A DNA stretch of 64,000 nt from Streptomyces sp. NBC_01314 (GTDB lineage Bacteria; Actinomycetota; Actinomycetes; Streptomycetales; Streptomycetaceae). Shown here piece after piece: positions 7,160-15,099 of this stretch; positions within the stretch are counted from its first letter, which is position 1; each line of letters opens with the position of its first letter. The notes under the pieces were generated by a model. It was not told the origin of the DNA. It saw only the letters and a program-made list of their open reading frames with translations, and searched no databases. The position numbers and the translations under genes are program-made. Where the stretch lies: assembly GCF_041435215.1 (NCBI RefSeq), contig NZ_CP108394.1:6014001-6078000 (forward strand). Direction: 5' to 3'.

Positions 7160-8497
7160 ATGAGCTCCTCCCACGACATAGCCGTACGCCCCGTCACAGA
7201 GGACGAGATCCCGGCCTGGCTGAACGCCCTCAACACCGGCTTCCTCCGCGCCCCGGAATCCCTCTCCGAGCAGGAGCTCAAGAACCGCTCGGCCCACATC
7301 GACCCACCCCGCACCCTCGCCGCGTTCGACGAGTCCCGCACCCACGCCCCCCTCACCCCCACCGACACCACCCAGGTCGTCGCGACCTACCGCTCCTTCC
7401 CGCAGGAGCTGACAGTCGTCGGCGGCCGAACCGTCCCCGCCGACGCCATCTCGAACGTCACGGTCAGCCCCACCCATCGCCGCCGAGGTCTCCTCACCCG
7501 GATGATGGCCCACGACCTCACCGCCGCGAAGGACCGCGGCGACGTCGTCGCCACCCTGATCGCCGCCGAGTACCCGATCTACGGCCGCTACGGCTTCGGT
7601 CCCGCCACCTGGACCACCGAGTGGACCGTCGACGTACCCCGCACCGGCCTGGACCCCCGCTGGTCCGGCCCGGCGGACGGCGGCCGGGTCGACCTCGTCG
7701 ACGGCGCGGCCGTACGCTCCCTCGGCCCCGCCCTCCACGACCGCCTCCGCCACGCCCAGCCCGGCGCGGTGAGCCGTGACGAGCGCTGGTGGCGGGTCAA
7801 CACCGGTGACCTGCGGGTCCACGGCTCCTGGGACGAGCCGTTCTACGCGGTGTACCGTTCGGCGGCCGGTGAGATCGAGGGCCTCGTCTCGTACGAGGCG
7901 GACGACACCTGGCAGATGAAGCAGCCGCAGAACACGGCCGACGTCAACTGGCTGATCGCGACGACCCCGGCCGCCGAGCGCGCCCTGTGGCACTACCTCT
8001 GCTCGATCGACTGGATCACCAAGGTCAAGTCCGGCTGGCGGGCCCCGGACGACCTCCTCCCGAACTTCTTCCCCGACCCGCGCGCCGTGAGCGTCACCAC
8101 CCAGGCGGACTGGCTGTGGGTGCGGATCCTGGACGTCGTACGGGCGCTGGAGGCCCGCACGTACGCGGGGACCGGGACGCTGGTGCTGGAGGTCGTGGAC
8201 CGAGTCGTGGACCGACGGGGGTCCTCCCGCTCAAGCGGAGTCGAGAGTGGGGGAGGCTTCGCGGGCGGGCGTTATCGGCTGGACGCGGGCCCGGACGGGG
8301 CGAGTTGTGTGCCGACGAGGGAGGACGGGGACCTCGTCCTGGAGGCCGCGGATCTGGCGGCGCTGTGGCTGGGCGACGAGTCGGCCGTACGGCTCACCGC
8401 GCTCGGCCGGGTGCGGGAACAGCGGAAGGGCGCCGCCTCCGTAGCCGACGCCCTGCTGCGGACGTCCAGGCGCCCATGGTGCCCGGACCTCTTCTGA
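7160..8497 (+). CDS. Eis-like GNAT acetyltransferase with SCP2-type C-terminal domain
   Basis: A 445-residue enhanced-intracellular-survival (Eis) type N-acetyltransferase: two GNAT domains and a sterol-carrier-like domain. The acetyl-CoA loop is '[15 protein letters not shown]' near residue 105. The conserved Tyr of '[11 protein letters not shown]' (about 140) is the likely general acid, and the chain ends in Phe whose carboxylate acts in catalysis in Eis. Eis enzymes acetylate amines including aminoglycosides; the substrate here is unknown. TAGCGT ends 6 nt before the ATG (leaderless). An oddity is that residues about 353-366 ([14 protein letters not shown]) are encoded by a Streptomyces intergenic-type repeat inserted in frame. 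Confidence 0.88.
   Translation: MSSSHDIAVRPVTEDEIPAWLNALNTGFLRAPESLSEQELKNRSAHIDPPRTLAAFDESRTHAPLTPTDTTQVVATYRSFPQELTVVGGRTVPADAISNVTVSPTHRRRGLLTRMMAHDLTAAKDRGDVVATLIAAEYPIYGRYGFGPATWTTEWTVDVPRTGLDPRWSGPADGGRVDLVDGAAVRSLGPALHDRLRHAQPGAVSRDERWWRVNTGDLRVHGSWDEPFYAVYRSAAGEIEGLVSYEADDTWQMKQPQNTADVNWLIATTPAAERALWHYLCSIDWITKVKSGWRAPDDLLPNFFPDPRAVSVTTQADWLWVRILDVVRALEARTYAGTGTLVLEVVDRVVDRRGSSRSSGVESGGGFAGGRYRLDAGPDGASCVPTREDGDLVLEAADLAALWLGDESAVRLTALGRVREQRKGAASVADALLRTSRRPWCPDLF
8217..8256 (-). repeat. REP-like intergenic repeat inside the Eis-like gene
   Basis: Read on the minus strand this is CCTCCCCCACTCTCG then ACTCCGCTTGAGCGGGAGG, nearly the same as 35127-35168 (CCTCCCCCACTCTCG, GCTTCGCTCGAGCGGGAGG). 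The CGCT(T/C)GAGCGGGAGG part can form a small hairpin. Such elements usually lie between genes; here it interrupts a coding sequence without breaking the frame. Confidence 0.7.
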
Positions 8498-8833
8498 GAC
8501 CTTTCCTTGCGTGTGCTCCTGGTGTGTGTGCGGAATCCGTAGCTGTTCAGTTGTGGTTGTGGCTGCGCATTCAGTTGTGGCTGAACCATTCAGTTGTGGC
8601 TGTGCGGACCGGTCGGACTCCCGGCTCCCCTCCGGAGAGGAGGTCGATCGGTCGGTCTCGGGTGTAGCTGTCGAGTCGCTCTCGATGTCACTGGTGTCGC
8701 CAACCATCTGAAATCTTGACCATGTTGTGAAAGTTGGCGACCAACTCCAACTTACTTATCTCCACTTGGAGTCGTCTCATAACCACCTTCCCATGAACTG
8801 CACAAAGATGGCGAGAAGTTGTAGTGTTTGTTC
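8498..8833 (+). other. Gene-free stretch between Eis-like gene and gntR copy 1
   Basis: No coding sequence was seen. It holds three copies of TTCAGTTGTGG (8546, 8570 and 8589) with near-identical flanks. After these comes the GntR operator/promoter region described separately. Function of the direct repeats is unknown. Confidence 0.5.
8732..8833 (+). promoter_or_regulatory. Operator and leaderless promoter of gntR copy 1
   Basis: AGTTGG-CGA-CCAACT (8732-8746) is a perfect 6-3-6 inverted repeat. The -10 TAGTGT begins 90 bp after the operator start and ends 6 nt before the GTG. The same operator, spacing and flanking blocks (TCATAACCACCTT, GTTGTAG) recur upstream of copy 2. Confidence 0.6.
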
Positions 8834-9745
8834 GTGGAGCGGGAACGCACGGCCGTCGATGGGCGGAAGTCGTCACAGCGGCCCCAGAGGTCACATCGCG
8901 AGGTGGCCGACGTGTTGCGCGGCCGGATCAGGTCCGGCGAGCTGCGACCGGGACAGCGCATGCCCACACAGGCGAAGCTGGCCGACGAGTTCGGCGTGGA
9001 GCGCGGGGCCGTACGACAGGCCTTGCGCATCCTGCAGTCGGAGCACCTGCTCACCAACGTTTCCAAGGGCAGCCCGGCGACTGTGGCCCCACGTGTGGGA
9101 GCGGCGGCCGTCGGCGGGCCGGGAGCGGCGCCGCGGCCCACGATGGTGGAGCTTGCCCCTCGCATATCCGCCGCCTTCGCGACCCCGCATGTGAAGATCG
9201 ACGCCCTCTGTCTGACGTCCGTGTCCCTCACGCTCGCCGTGGGTGAGTCGTTGCGCGAGATTCACGCGGGGCGTATAAATCCGGCCAGGGTCGACGTCCG
9301 GGTGATGCTGCCCAGCCGTGACATCCCGCTCGCCTTCCCGACCCCGGTCGATGCCTCGGTCGACGGCCGGCTGCAGCGCCGCTGGCTCGCCCAGCGCAAC
9401 GCGCAGGGGCAGGTCCTGAAGCACAACCTGCTGGCCCTGCGGTCCACGCACGGCATAGACGTCCATGTCTCGTTCCGTGCGCTGCCCTTCACCCCACCCG
9501 TGAAGCTGTACCTCCTCAATGGCCGGGAGGCGCTGTTCGCGTACTACACGGTCCAGCGGAAGGAGGCCGAAGTGGACAGTGAGCAGCTGGAGATGTACGA
9601 CGCCGAGGGCACCCAGTCCACGCTGTTCGCGTTCGAGCGGAGCGGGGCGGACACCCCGCGGGACACGAGCTTCGTCGAGCAGTCCGGCCTGTGGTTCAAC
9701 GCGCTGTGGGAGACCATCAGTTCGGACCTGCTGCTCACGACCTGA
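8834..9745 (+). CDS. GntR-type regulator, copy 1
   Basis: A 303-residue regulator. The GntR winged helix is at about 18-85 ('VADVLRGRIRSGELRPGQRM', 'LADEFGVERGAVRQALRIL'). The C-terminal half (about 100-303) is an unassigned domain shared with copies 2 and 3: 'VRVMLPSR..PLAFP', 'ALPFTPPVKLYLLNGREAL', 'MYDAEGTQS', and a final 'FVEQSGLWFNALWETI'. It probably senses a ligand and controls its own promoter through the upstream AGTTGG-N3-CCAACT site. The GTG start is set by a -10 six nt upstream; no ribosome site is present. The ligand is unknown. Confidence 0.82.
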   Translation: MERERTAVDGRKSSQRPQRSHREVADVLRGRIRSGELRPGQRMPTQAKLADEFGVERGAVRQALRILQSEHLLTNVSKGSPATVAPRVGAAAVGGPGAAPRPTMVELAPRISAAFATPHVKIDALCLTSVSLTLAVGESLREIHAGRINPARVDVRVMLPSRDIPLAFPTPVDASVDGRLQRRWLAQRNAQGQVLKHNLLALRSTHGIDVHVSFRALPFTPPVKLYLLNGREALFAYYTVQRKEAEVDSEQLEMYDAEGTQSTLFAFERSGADTPRDTSFVEQSGLWFNALWETISSDLLLTT

Positions 9746-9772
9746 CAGCCGTCACAGGGCGGGGTTCCCGCC

Positions 9773-9964
9773 TCACATCGCGGGGCCGGTGAACATCAGC
9801 GCGAGGATGACCGCGCCGATCGAGCTGCACGTGTGGTTGTTCGCCTTCAGCCCGATCGTGAGGAACAGCAGGCCGACGGCTCCCATCGTGCCGAAGCGCC
9901 ACTCGACGAATCGCTGGAAGACGATGACGGCGAGGGCGGAGATGAGGGCGATGGCAGCAGGCAT
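9773..9964 (-). CDS. 63-residue two-helix membrane protein
   Basis: A small ORF with a strong GGAGGAGGT ribosome site before its ATG. It starts MPAAIALISALAVIVFQRFV and ends with 'SSIGAVILALMFTGPAM'. Hydrophobic stretches at about 3-16, 26-38 and 47-60 indicate two or three membrane helices. It lies head-to-head with gntR copy 2 and tail-to-tail with copy 1. The function is unknown; its position suggests control by, or a role with, the regulators. Confidence 0.6.
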   Translation of the reverse strand: MPAAIALISALAVIVFQRFVEWRFGTMGAVGLLFLTIGLKANNHTCSSIGAVILALMFTGPAM

Positions 9965-10035
9965 GGTGGTACCTCCTCCGAGGGGCCGGGGCGGGCGAGG
10001 GCCGAGATGTCGAAGAACTTCCGCCAACTCGACCA

Positions 10036-10137
10036 AGTTGGCAACCAACTTTGTTTAAATGGTTCCCACTTGGTCCATGTTCATAACCACCTTGCCGTGA
10101 ACTCCCAAAAGATGGATGAGAGTTGTAGCGTTTGGTC
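10036..10137 (+). promoter_or_regulatory. Operator and leaderless promoter of gntR copy 2
   Basis: AGTTGG-CAA-CCAACT (10036-10050) and -10 TAGCGT (10126-10131), which ends 6 nt before the GTG. Operator-to-minus-10 distance is 90 bp, identical to copy 1. The site also lies just upstream of the divergent 63-residue membrane-protein gene and could control both. Confidence 0.6.
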
Positions 10138-11022
10138 GTGACCCAGGAGAACGTTGCAGTGAACGGCAGCAGAAAGCTCTCGTCCCAGGAGATCGCCGCC
10201 ACCCTGCGGGACCGCATCCGCGGCGGCGACCTCAGGCCCGGCGAGCGCCTGCCCACCCAGGCCGAACTGGCGGAGGAGTTCGGCGTGGAGCGCGGCACGG
10301 TCCGTCAGGCGCTGCGCGCGCTGCAGGAGGACGGGCTGCTGAGCAACGTGAGCAAGGGGAGTCCGCCGAGGGTCGCCGAGGCCGTCAATGCCGCGAGGGA
10401 CGAGCCGCAGCCGACGATGGTGGGCCTCGGCCCCCGCCTCGGCGCGGCCTTCTCGGCGCCGCACGTCCGCGTCGACGCGGCCTGCCTCACCGCCGAGACC
10501 CTGATGCTGGCCCTCGGCGAACCGGTCCGCCGCATCCATGAGGGAACGATCCGTCCCGAGTCCATCGACGTACGCATCCTCCTCCCCTCCCGGAAGATCA
10601 ACCTGGCGTTCCCGGTCCCGGTGGAGCAGCGGGGCGAGGACGACATGGAGGACCCGGTCCACAAACGCTGGCTCGACCAGCGCAACGCCCAGATCCGCGT
10701 CCTGCGCCACAACCTCCTGGCCCTGCGCACCTCCCACCAGCTCGACGTCCGCGTGGCCTTCCGCGCGCTGCCCTTCACTCCGCCCGTCAAGCTCTACCTC
10801 CTCAACGGCGAGGAGGCCCTGATCGCCTACTACATGCTCATGAAGCGAGAGGAGCAGATGGCGGACGGCCCCCTGCAGATGTACGACGCCTTCGGGACCC
10901 AGTCCCTCCTCTTCTCCTTCGAGAAGGAGACCAGCCTCCGCGACGCCGCCTTCGTCGATCAGTCCCAGCAATGGTTCAACGCCCTCTGGGAAACCATCAC
11001 CACGGACCTGACACTCTCCTAG
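10138..11022 (+). CDS. GntR-type regulator, copy 2
   Basis: A 294-residue paralogue of copy 1. The winged helix (about 15-85) has 'AATLRDRIRGGDLRPGERLP' and 'LAEEFGVERGTVRQALRALQ'. The C-terminal domain repeats 'DVRILLPSRKINLAFPVPVE', 'RALPFTPPVKLYLLNGEEAL' and 'QSQQWFNALWETITTDL'. GTG 10138 was chosen because a -10 ends 6 nt before it. A second GTG at 10159 has an AGGAGA site and is an alternative. Its stop TAG shares one base with the GTG of the HAD gene, so the two are translationally coupled. It may regulate that HAD protein in response to an unknown ligand. Confidence 0.82.
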   Translation: MTQENVAVNGSRKLSSQEIAATLRDRIRGGDLRPGERLPTQAELAEEFGVERGTVRQALRALQEDGLLSNVSKGSPPRVAEAVNAARDEPQPTMVGLGPRLGAAFSAPHVRVDAACLTAETLMLALGEPVRRIHEGTIRPESIDVRILLPSRKINLAFPVPVEQRGEDDMEDPVHKRWLDQRNAQIRVLRHNLLALRTSHQLDVRVAFRALPFTPPVKLYLLNGEEALIAYYMLMKREEQMADGPLQMYDAFGTQSLLFSFEKETSLRDAAFVDQSQQWFNALWETITTDLTLS

Positions 11023-11771
11023 TGACTCCTGATACGGCACAGACTGAACCGGTGACAGTAGAGACAGAGTCCCTTCGAGAACTGATCACTCCCGTCCGCT
11101 TCGTGCTCTGGGACCTGGACGGGCCGATCTGTCGACTGTTTTCCGGGCATCCCGCGCACCAAGTGGCCCGAGACCTGGTGGAGTTGATCGACCAGCGCGG
11201 GCTGGGCGGCCTGCTGACGGAGCGGGAGCGGAGTACGGCCGACCCCCAGGTCGTACTCCTGGGCCTGAGCCGGCGCCATCCGAGCAGCGACCTGATCATC
11301 GACCTGGAGAAGTGGCTCACCCAGCAGGAGCTGACCGCCGCGCCGAAGGCCTTCCCCACCACCTGGGCCGACCCGCTCATCCGCACCTGGTCGCGGCGGG
11401 CCAGATTCGCCATCACCACCAACAACTCGGCGCTCGCGGCGGCCCGTTACATCGAGTCCCGCGGCCTCACCGACTGCTTCCCCTACATGTACGGCCGCAC
11501 CCGCGACCTCGACCTGATGAAGCCGCACCCCCACACCCTGCGCCAGGCCCTCAACGCGATGGGCGCCGACCCGTCCCGCACCCTGATGCTCGGCGACGCC
11601 CCCACCGACTTCGAGGCAGCCCGCGAAGCGGGCGTCCCCTTCCTCGGCTACGCGCGTAACGACGGCAAGCTCAAGGCGCTCCGGGAGGTGGGCGTGCCGC
11701 TCTCGTCCACGGTGGACTCGCTGAAGCCCGTACTGGACGTGCTGCGCGCTCAACTTCCGGATCAGGCCTGA
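11022..11771 (+). CDS. HAD-superfamily phosphatase-like hydrolase 1
   Basis: A 249-residue HAD hydrolase with all four motifs. Motif I is LWDLDGPICRLF (nucleophile and general-acid Asp), motif II 'ITTNN', motif III Lys in 'MKPHPHTL', and motif IV 'MLGDAPTDFEAA'. A helical cap lies between motifs I and II. Such enzymes usually dephosphorylate small molecules. The signature DxDGP(I/V)CxLFxG is shared with the second HAD protein of this block. The GTG overlaps the gntR copy 2 stop codon. The substrate is unknown; a nearby kinase-fold protein suggests a phosphorylated metabolite. Confidence 0.85.
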   Translation: MTPDTAQTEPVTVETESLRELITPVRFVLWDLDGPICRLFSGHPAHQVARDLVELIDQRGLGGLLTERERSTADPQVVLLGLSRRHPSSDLIIDLEKWLTQQELTAAPKAFPTTWADPLIRTWSRRARFAITTNNSALAAARYIESRGLTDCFPYMYGRTRDLDLMKPHPHTLRQALNAMGADPSRTLMLGDAPTDFEAAREAGVPFLGYARNDGKLKALREVGVPLSSTVDSLKPVLDVLRAQLPDQA

Positions 11772-11944
11772 ACCATCAGCAGGACGAAGAGAAGGACGGC
11801 CCACCAGGGCCAGGCCGGACGCTCCCGGCCCACCCGCACGGCCACCAGCACGGTGACCAGGAGCGCCAGGCCGAGCGGGCCGAGCGCCTTCCCCACCAGG
11901 TGACCTGCGGTGAATTGGACTGCTGCGCGCACTAATTCCCACAT
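11762..11944 (-). CDS. 60-residue membrane protein
   Basis: A small ORF encoding MWELVRAAVQFTAGHL then 'GPLGLALLVTVLVAVRVG' and 'WPWWAVLLFVLLMVQA', giving two membrane helices (about 19-36 and 45-58). GGAGAA lies 7 nt before the chosen ATG. In-frame ATG and GTG codons just upstream are alternatives. Its end overlaps the HAD gene end by 10 bp in convergent orientation. It resembles the other small membrane protein of this block in size and placement, but not clearly in sequence. Confidence 0.5.
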   Translation of the reverse strand: MWELVRAAVQFTAGHLVGKALGPLGLALLVTVLVAVRVGRERPAWPWWAVLLFVLLMVQA

Positions 11945-12043
11945 GACCATGTTCTCCACCCCGTTCTGCCCGTTGCGTCACCGGCCAGTCCAATTGGTCG
12001 GTGATGGGCCTGTGATTGGTATTCCCGATTGGGCTGATCCCTT

Positions 12044-12117
12044 AACAAGCAGCCCAGTTGGGGTGCTTGTTGACTGGAACTGGTTTGCTTGCAGGTTCTC
12101 GGCGGTACGGTCGGGGT
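12044..12117 (+). promoter_or_regulatory. Palindromic operator and leaderless promoter of gntR copy 3
   Basis: AACAAGCA and TGCTTGTT (12044-12071) flank a nested CCCA-GT-TGGG, making a 28-bp dyad. The -10 TACGGT (12106-12111) ends 6 nt before the GTG. The dyad differs from the operator of copies 1 and 2. Confidence 0.55.
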
Positions 12118-12978
12118 GTGGGTGATGCGCAGACCGGCGAGGGCGGCGGCAGCAAGTTCGAGCGTGTCCTGGAGACGCTGCGGGCTCGGATGGCGGACGG
12201 CACGTATCCGGTCGGGGCGTCTCTTCCCCCGCAGCGGCAGCTTGTCGAGGAGCTGGACGTCTCTCGTGACACCGTCCAGCGGGTCCTGGCCAGGTTGAGC
12301 GAGGAGGGCTGGGTCGAGTCCCGGCAGGGGAGTGGAACCCGGGTTCTGGAAGCTCAGCAGGTGCGGCCTTCGGGAGCGGGCAGGGTGACACTGCGCTCGT
12401 TCTTCGACTCCGCCTTTGAGCAGAGTGAAGTGCTCCTGGACATCCACACGCTGACGTCGGAGTCCTTGAGCACACACATCCGTCTACAGGCTGAACGGGT
12501 TCGTGAAAGGGAGACAGCGCCCGATCGCATTGTTCTGCGCATGCTGTTGCCCCGGGACTCGACGCCACTGCCGTACCCGACGGCCAGAGGATGCCAGGAC
12601 GACCCGCGGCCTCAGGAACGCCTTCGTGAGATCACCAGGGTGCATGAAGCATCGCTGCGAGAGGCGCTGGAGGATCTCCAGCGAGGAGGCTTCGTCCCGC
12701 ATGTCGACGTCGTGACCCGGTACGCGCCGCTCACCCCGACCTTCAAGGTCTATCTGCTCAACCGGACCGAGGCGCTGCACGGTTTCTACACGGTGGTCGA
12801 GCGCACGATCTCGGTGGGCGATGAGGAGATCGAGGCCCGCGACGTGCTCGGCCTGGGCGCCACACTGACCCACCACGTCAAGGACACCGACTCGTCGTCC
12901 CGGGGGGCCGACTTCGTGGACGCCGCGCAGGCCTGGTTCGACTCGGTCTGGGACATGCTCACGGACGAAGACGGCTGA
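12118..12978 (+). CDS. GntR-type regulator, copy 3 (divergent)
   Basis: A 286-residue member of the same family, more distant from copies 1 and 2. The winged helix is at about 12-78 ('ETLRARMADGTYPVGASLPP', 'ELDVSRDTVQRVLARL'). The C-terminal domain keeps 'VLRMLLPRDSTPLPYPT', 'YAPLTPTFKVYLLNRTEAL' and 'FVDAAQAWFDSVWDML'. The start is set by a -10 six nt upstream of the GTG. It converges on the second HAD gene with a 20-bp overlap. The pairing regulator + HAD is thus seen twice in 5 kb. Confidence 0.78.
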   Translation: MGDAQTGEGGGSKFERVLETLRARMADGTYPVGASLPPQRQLVEELDVSRDTVQRVLARLSEEGWVESRQGSGTRVLEAQQVRPSGAGRVTLRSFFDSAFEQSEVLLDIHTLTSESLSTHIRLQAERVRERETAPDRIVLRMLLPRDSTPLPYPTARGCQDDPRPQERLREITRVHEASLREALEDLQRGGFVPHVDVVTRYAPLTPTFKVYLLNRTEALHGFYTVVERTISVGDEEIEARDVLGLGATLTHHVKDTDSSSRGADFVDAAQAWFDSVWDMLTDEDG

Positions 12979-13729
12979 CCGGGGCAGGGGCGCACGCCGC
13001 GATGAGCTGAGCGTGCGACGCGACCACGCCCTGCGCACCCTCCCGGTGCAGGAGCCGGCCCCGCTCGTGATCCGTCGAGTACCCCAGGAACCCGACCTCC
13101 GCGGACACGGCCGCCTGGAGGTCGGTGAGCTGGTCGCCGACCATGACGGCGGCATCCGGGCTCATGCGGCCCAGGCATTCCAGGGCACGACGCACCGAAC
13201 TCGGATCGGGTTTCATACAGCGTGGTTCACGCGGATCACGGCCGCAGACCGCCTCGAACTTCCGGGACATCCCGTGAAGTTCGAGAAACTTCCGCACGGG
13301 TCCTTCGGCGTTGTTCGTCACGACCGCCAGACGCTTCCCCTGGCCGAGCAGGGTGTCCAGCAGGAGCTGGATGCCCGGCGCCGGCACCGCCGAGCGCGCG
13401 GCCTCGTACTCGTACCGCGTGACGATGTCGTTCGCCGCGCTCAGTGCTGTCGGGTCGAGGACGGCATCCCCCCTTCGGTCCAGCATGTCCCTGAGGAAGT
13501 GAAGGATGCCGTGCGAGTCGTCGCATGCCTCTACGGCGGGATCGAGCGAGTTCCACTTCTTCCGTGCCATGGCCTTGATCTCCAGGGCGACGGGCTGGGT
13601 CGACCGCCCTGCGAACAGGTCGCAGACGGGGCCGTCGAAGTCGAAGAGCACGGCTCGGGCCCTGCCGAGGAGCCGCCGCAGCCGCGGCGGTTCGGTCGTC
13701 TCGCTGAGCGTGGGGTTCATCGCTGTCAT
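12959..13729 (-). CDS. HAD-superfamily phosphatase-like hydrolase 2
   Basis: A 256-residue HAD hydrolase. Motif I is LFDFDGPVCDLFAG, motif II 'AVVTNN', motif III 'CMKPDPSSVRRAL' and motif IV 'MVGDQLTDLQAA'. It shares the DxDGP(I/V)CxLFxG signature with the other HAD protein of the block. The start is uncertain: ATG at 13729 or 13720, neither with a clear ribosome site. It is divergent from the kinase-like gene, about 220 bp away. The substrate is unknown. Confidence 0.8.
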   Translation of the reverse strand: MTAMNPTLSETTEPPRLRRLLGRARAVLFDFDGPVCDLFAGRSTQPVALEIKAMARKKWNSLDPAVEACDDSHGILHFLRDMLDRRGDAVLDPTALSAANDIVTRYEYEAARSAVPAPGIQLLLDTLLGQGKRLAVVTNNAEGPVRKFLELHGMSRKFEAVCGRDPREPRCMKPDPSSVRRALECLGRMSPDAAVMVGDQLTDLQAAVSAEVGFLGYSTDHERGRLLHREGAQGVVASHAQLIAACAPAPVSRLRP

Positions 13730-13950
13730 CGTGGTGAGTGTGGTGCAGACGGCCACCCGCCTCGGGGACGGGCGGCCTTCGGGCAGGCGCTCGAATGCGT
13801 GCCTATACGGGTCCGGGCGCGTGAGCGTTCAACCAGTGGACCGACACCGGCGAACTCACCGCTTCTGGCACGATGCTCGCCCACGGAGGAGTACCGTGCC
13901 TCCACTTCCTTGATTTCACCACTGGTGCGACCACGGCGAGAGAACGGGCA

Positions 13951-15069
13951 ATGCCAGCTGAATCGGATTCCACGGGGCGGCGCCGCGCCGGTGAGATGAG
14001 CGCCGTCCCGGACGAGGTGGAGGGACCGCTCAGCGGCTACCACCACGAGACGTATGTCTTTCGGCTGCCGGTCGAGTCCAGGGTCGGTGGGGGCGGGCGC
14101 TGGAAGTGCCGTGAGCCGCGCGAGAGCCTGCTGTGGTTCGACCGGCGCTGCTTCGACTCGGAGGAACGCCTCCTCACCGAGCTTCAGGGACACATCGACA
14201 ACATTCCCGATCTCATCGAGGTCGAGGGCACGGTCCTCCAGCGGTTCATCGAGGGAGACACCCTCGGGGCGCTCCACGCGTCCGGTACGACGGTCCCCGA
14301 CGAGGAGTTCGAGCAGATCCTCACCCTGTTCCGGCAACTCGTCGCCGTCAGACCCCGGACCCTTCTGGTGAAGCGGAGGTGCGAGCGGCGGGACCGCGCG
14401 CGGGAGAGCGACAGCGCCGGATTCCTCGACCGACTGATCCACTTCACCGAAGAGCGCGTGTACGGCGACAACCTGCCGGAGTACGGGGAGCTGTTCACGG
14501 ACCTGAAGCTGGACTCCGACTCCTTCAAACAGCTCAGAAAGCATGTCGCCGGCCTGCGGGAGCGCCCGTTCTGCCTCCTCCACGCCGATCTCCACCGCGA
14601 GAACCTCATCGTCGACCGCGAGCGCCGGCTCTGGGCGATCGACTGGGAACTCGCGATGTTCGGCGATCCGCTCTACGACCTGGCCACCCATCTGTATCTG
14701 ATGCGGTACCCGGCGGAGCAGGAACGGCGGGTGACGGAGCGGTGGTGCGCGCTCGTCGAGGATGTCCGGCCGGGGAGTTCGAGGGGCTGGCGGGAGGATC
14801 TGCCGAAGCTGCTCGACTACAAGAAGGCGCAGTCGGTGTTCACCGACGTGATCCGCACCTCGCAGTCCCTGCGCCTGGAGCCGAAGGTGGACCGGAGCCT
14901 GCTGCGCGGCGCGACCTGGACGGTCTGGGACGTGCTGAGCAGAGGCGCGCGGCCCCTGGGCGTCGAGGAGGTGCCGAGCGTGACGGTGATCGAAGCCGCG
15001 CTCGCCCGATGGCTCCAAAGGCATGGCGTTGGCCTGCGGTCACGGCGACAGGATCGAGTCGGATCGTAG
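13951..15069 (+). CDS. APH-fold phosphotransferase-like protein
   Basis: A 372-residue protein kinase-like small-molecule kinase. The catalytic loop 'LLHADLHRENLIVD' (about residue 208) has the HxDxxxxN pattern, and 'AIDWELAMFGDPLYDLATHL' supplies the metal-binding Asp. The N-terminal lobe is short and the usual Gly loop is not obvious. It lies next to HAD protein 2, so a kinase/phosphatase pair acting on one metabolite is possible. Aminoglycosides are only one of many substrates of this fold; resistance should not be assumed. The start at ATG CCA GCT has only a weak GAGAG upstream. Confidence 0.8.
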   Translation: MPAESDSTGRRRAGEMSAVPDEVEGPLSGYHHETYVFRLPVESRVGGGGRWKCREPRESLLWFDRRCFDSEERLLTELQGHIDNIPDLIEVEGTVLQRFIEGDTLGALHASGTTVPDEEFEQILTLFRQLVAVRPRTLLVKRRCERRDRARESDSAGFLDRLIHFTEERVYGDNLPEYGELFTDLKLDSDSFKQLRKHVAGLRERPFCLLHADLHRENLIVDRERRLWAIDWELAMFGDPLYDLATHLYLMRYPAEQERRVTERWCALVEDVRPGSSRGWREDLPKLLDYKKAQSVFTDVIRTSQSLRLEPKVDRSLLRGATWTVWDVLSRGARPLGVEEVPSVTVIEAALARWLQRHGVGLRSRRQDRVGS

Positions 15070-15099
15070 GCGTGCAGGGGCACGCATAGGCTCGACGGC

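Noticed and set aside
13951..15069. Aminoglycoside resistance gene
   Set aside because: APH fold is clear, but nothing in sequence or context points to an antibiotic substrate.
7160..15069. Secondary-metabolite gene cluster
   Set aside because: No PKS, NRPS, terpene synthase or RiPP core gene was found in the window.
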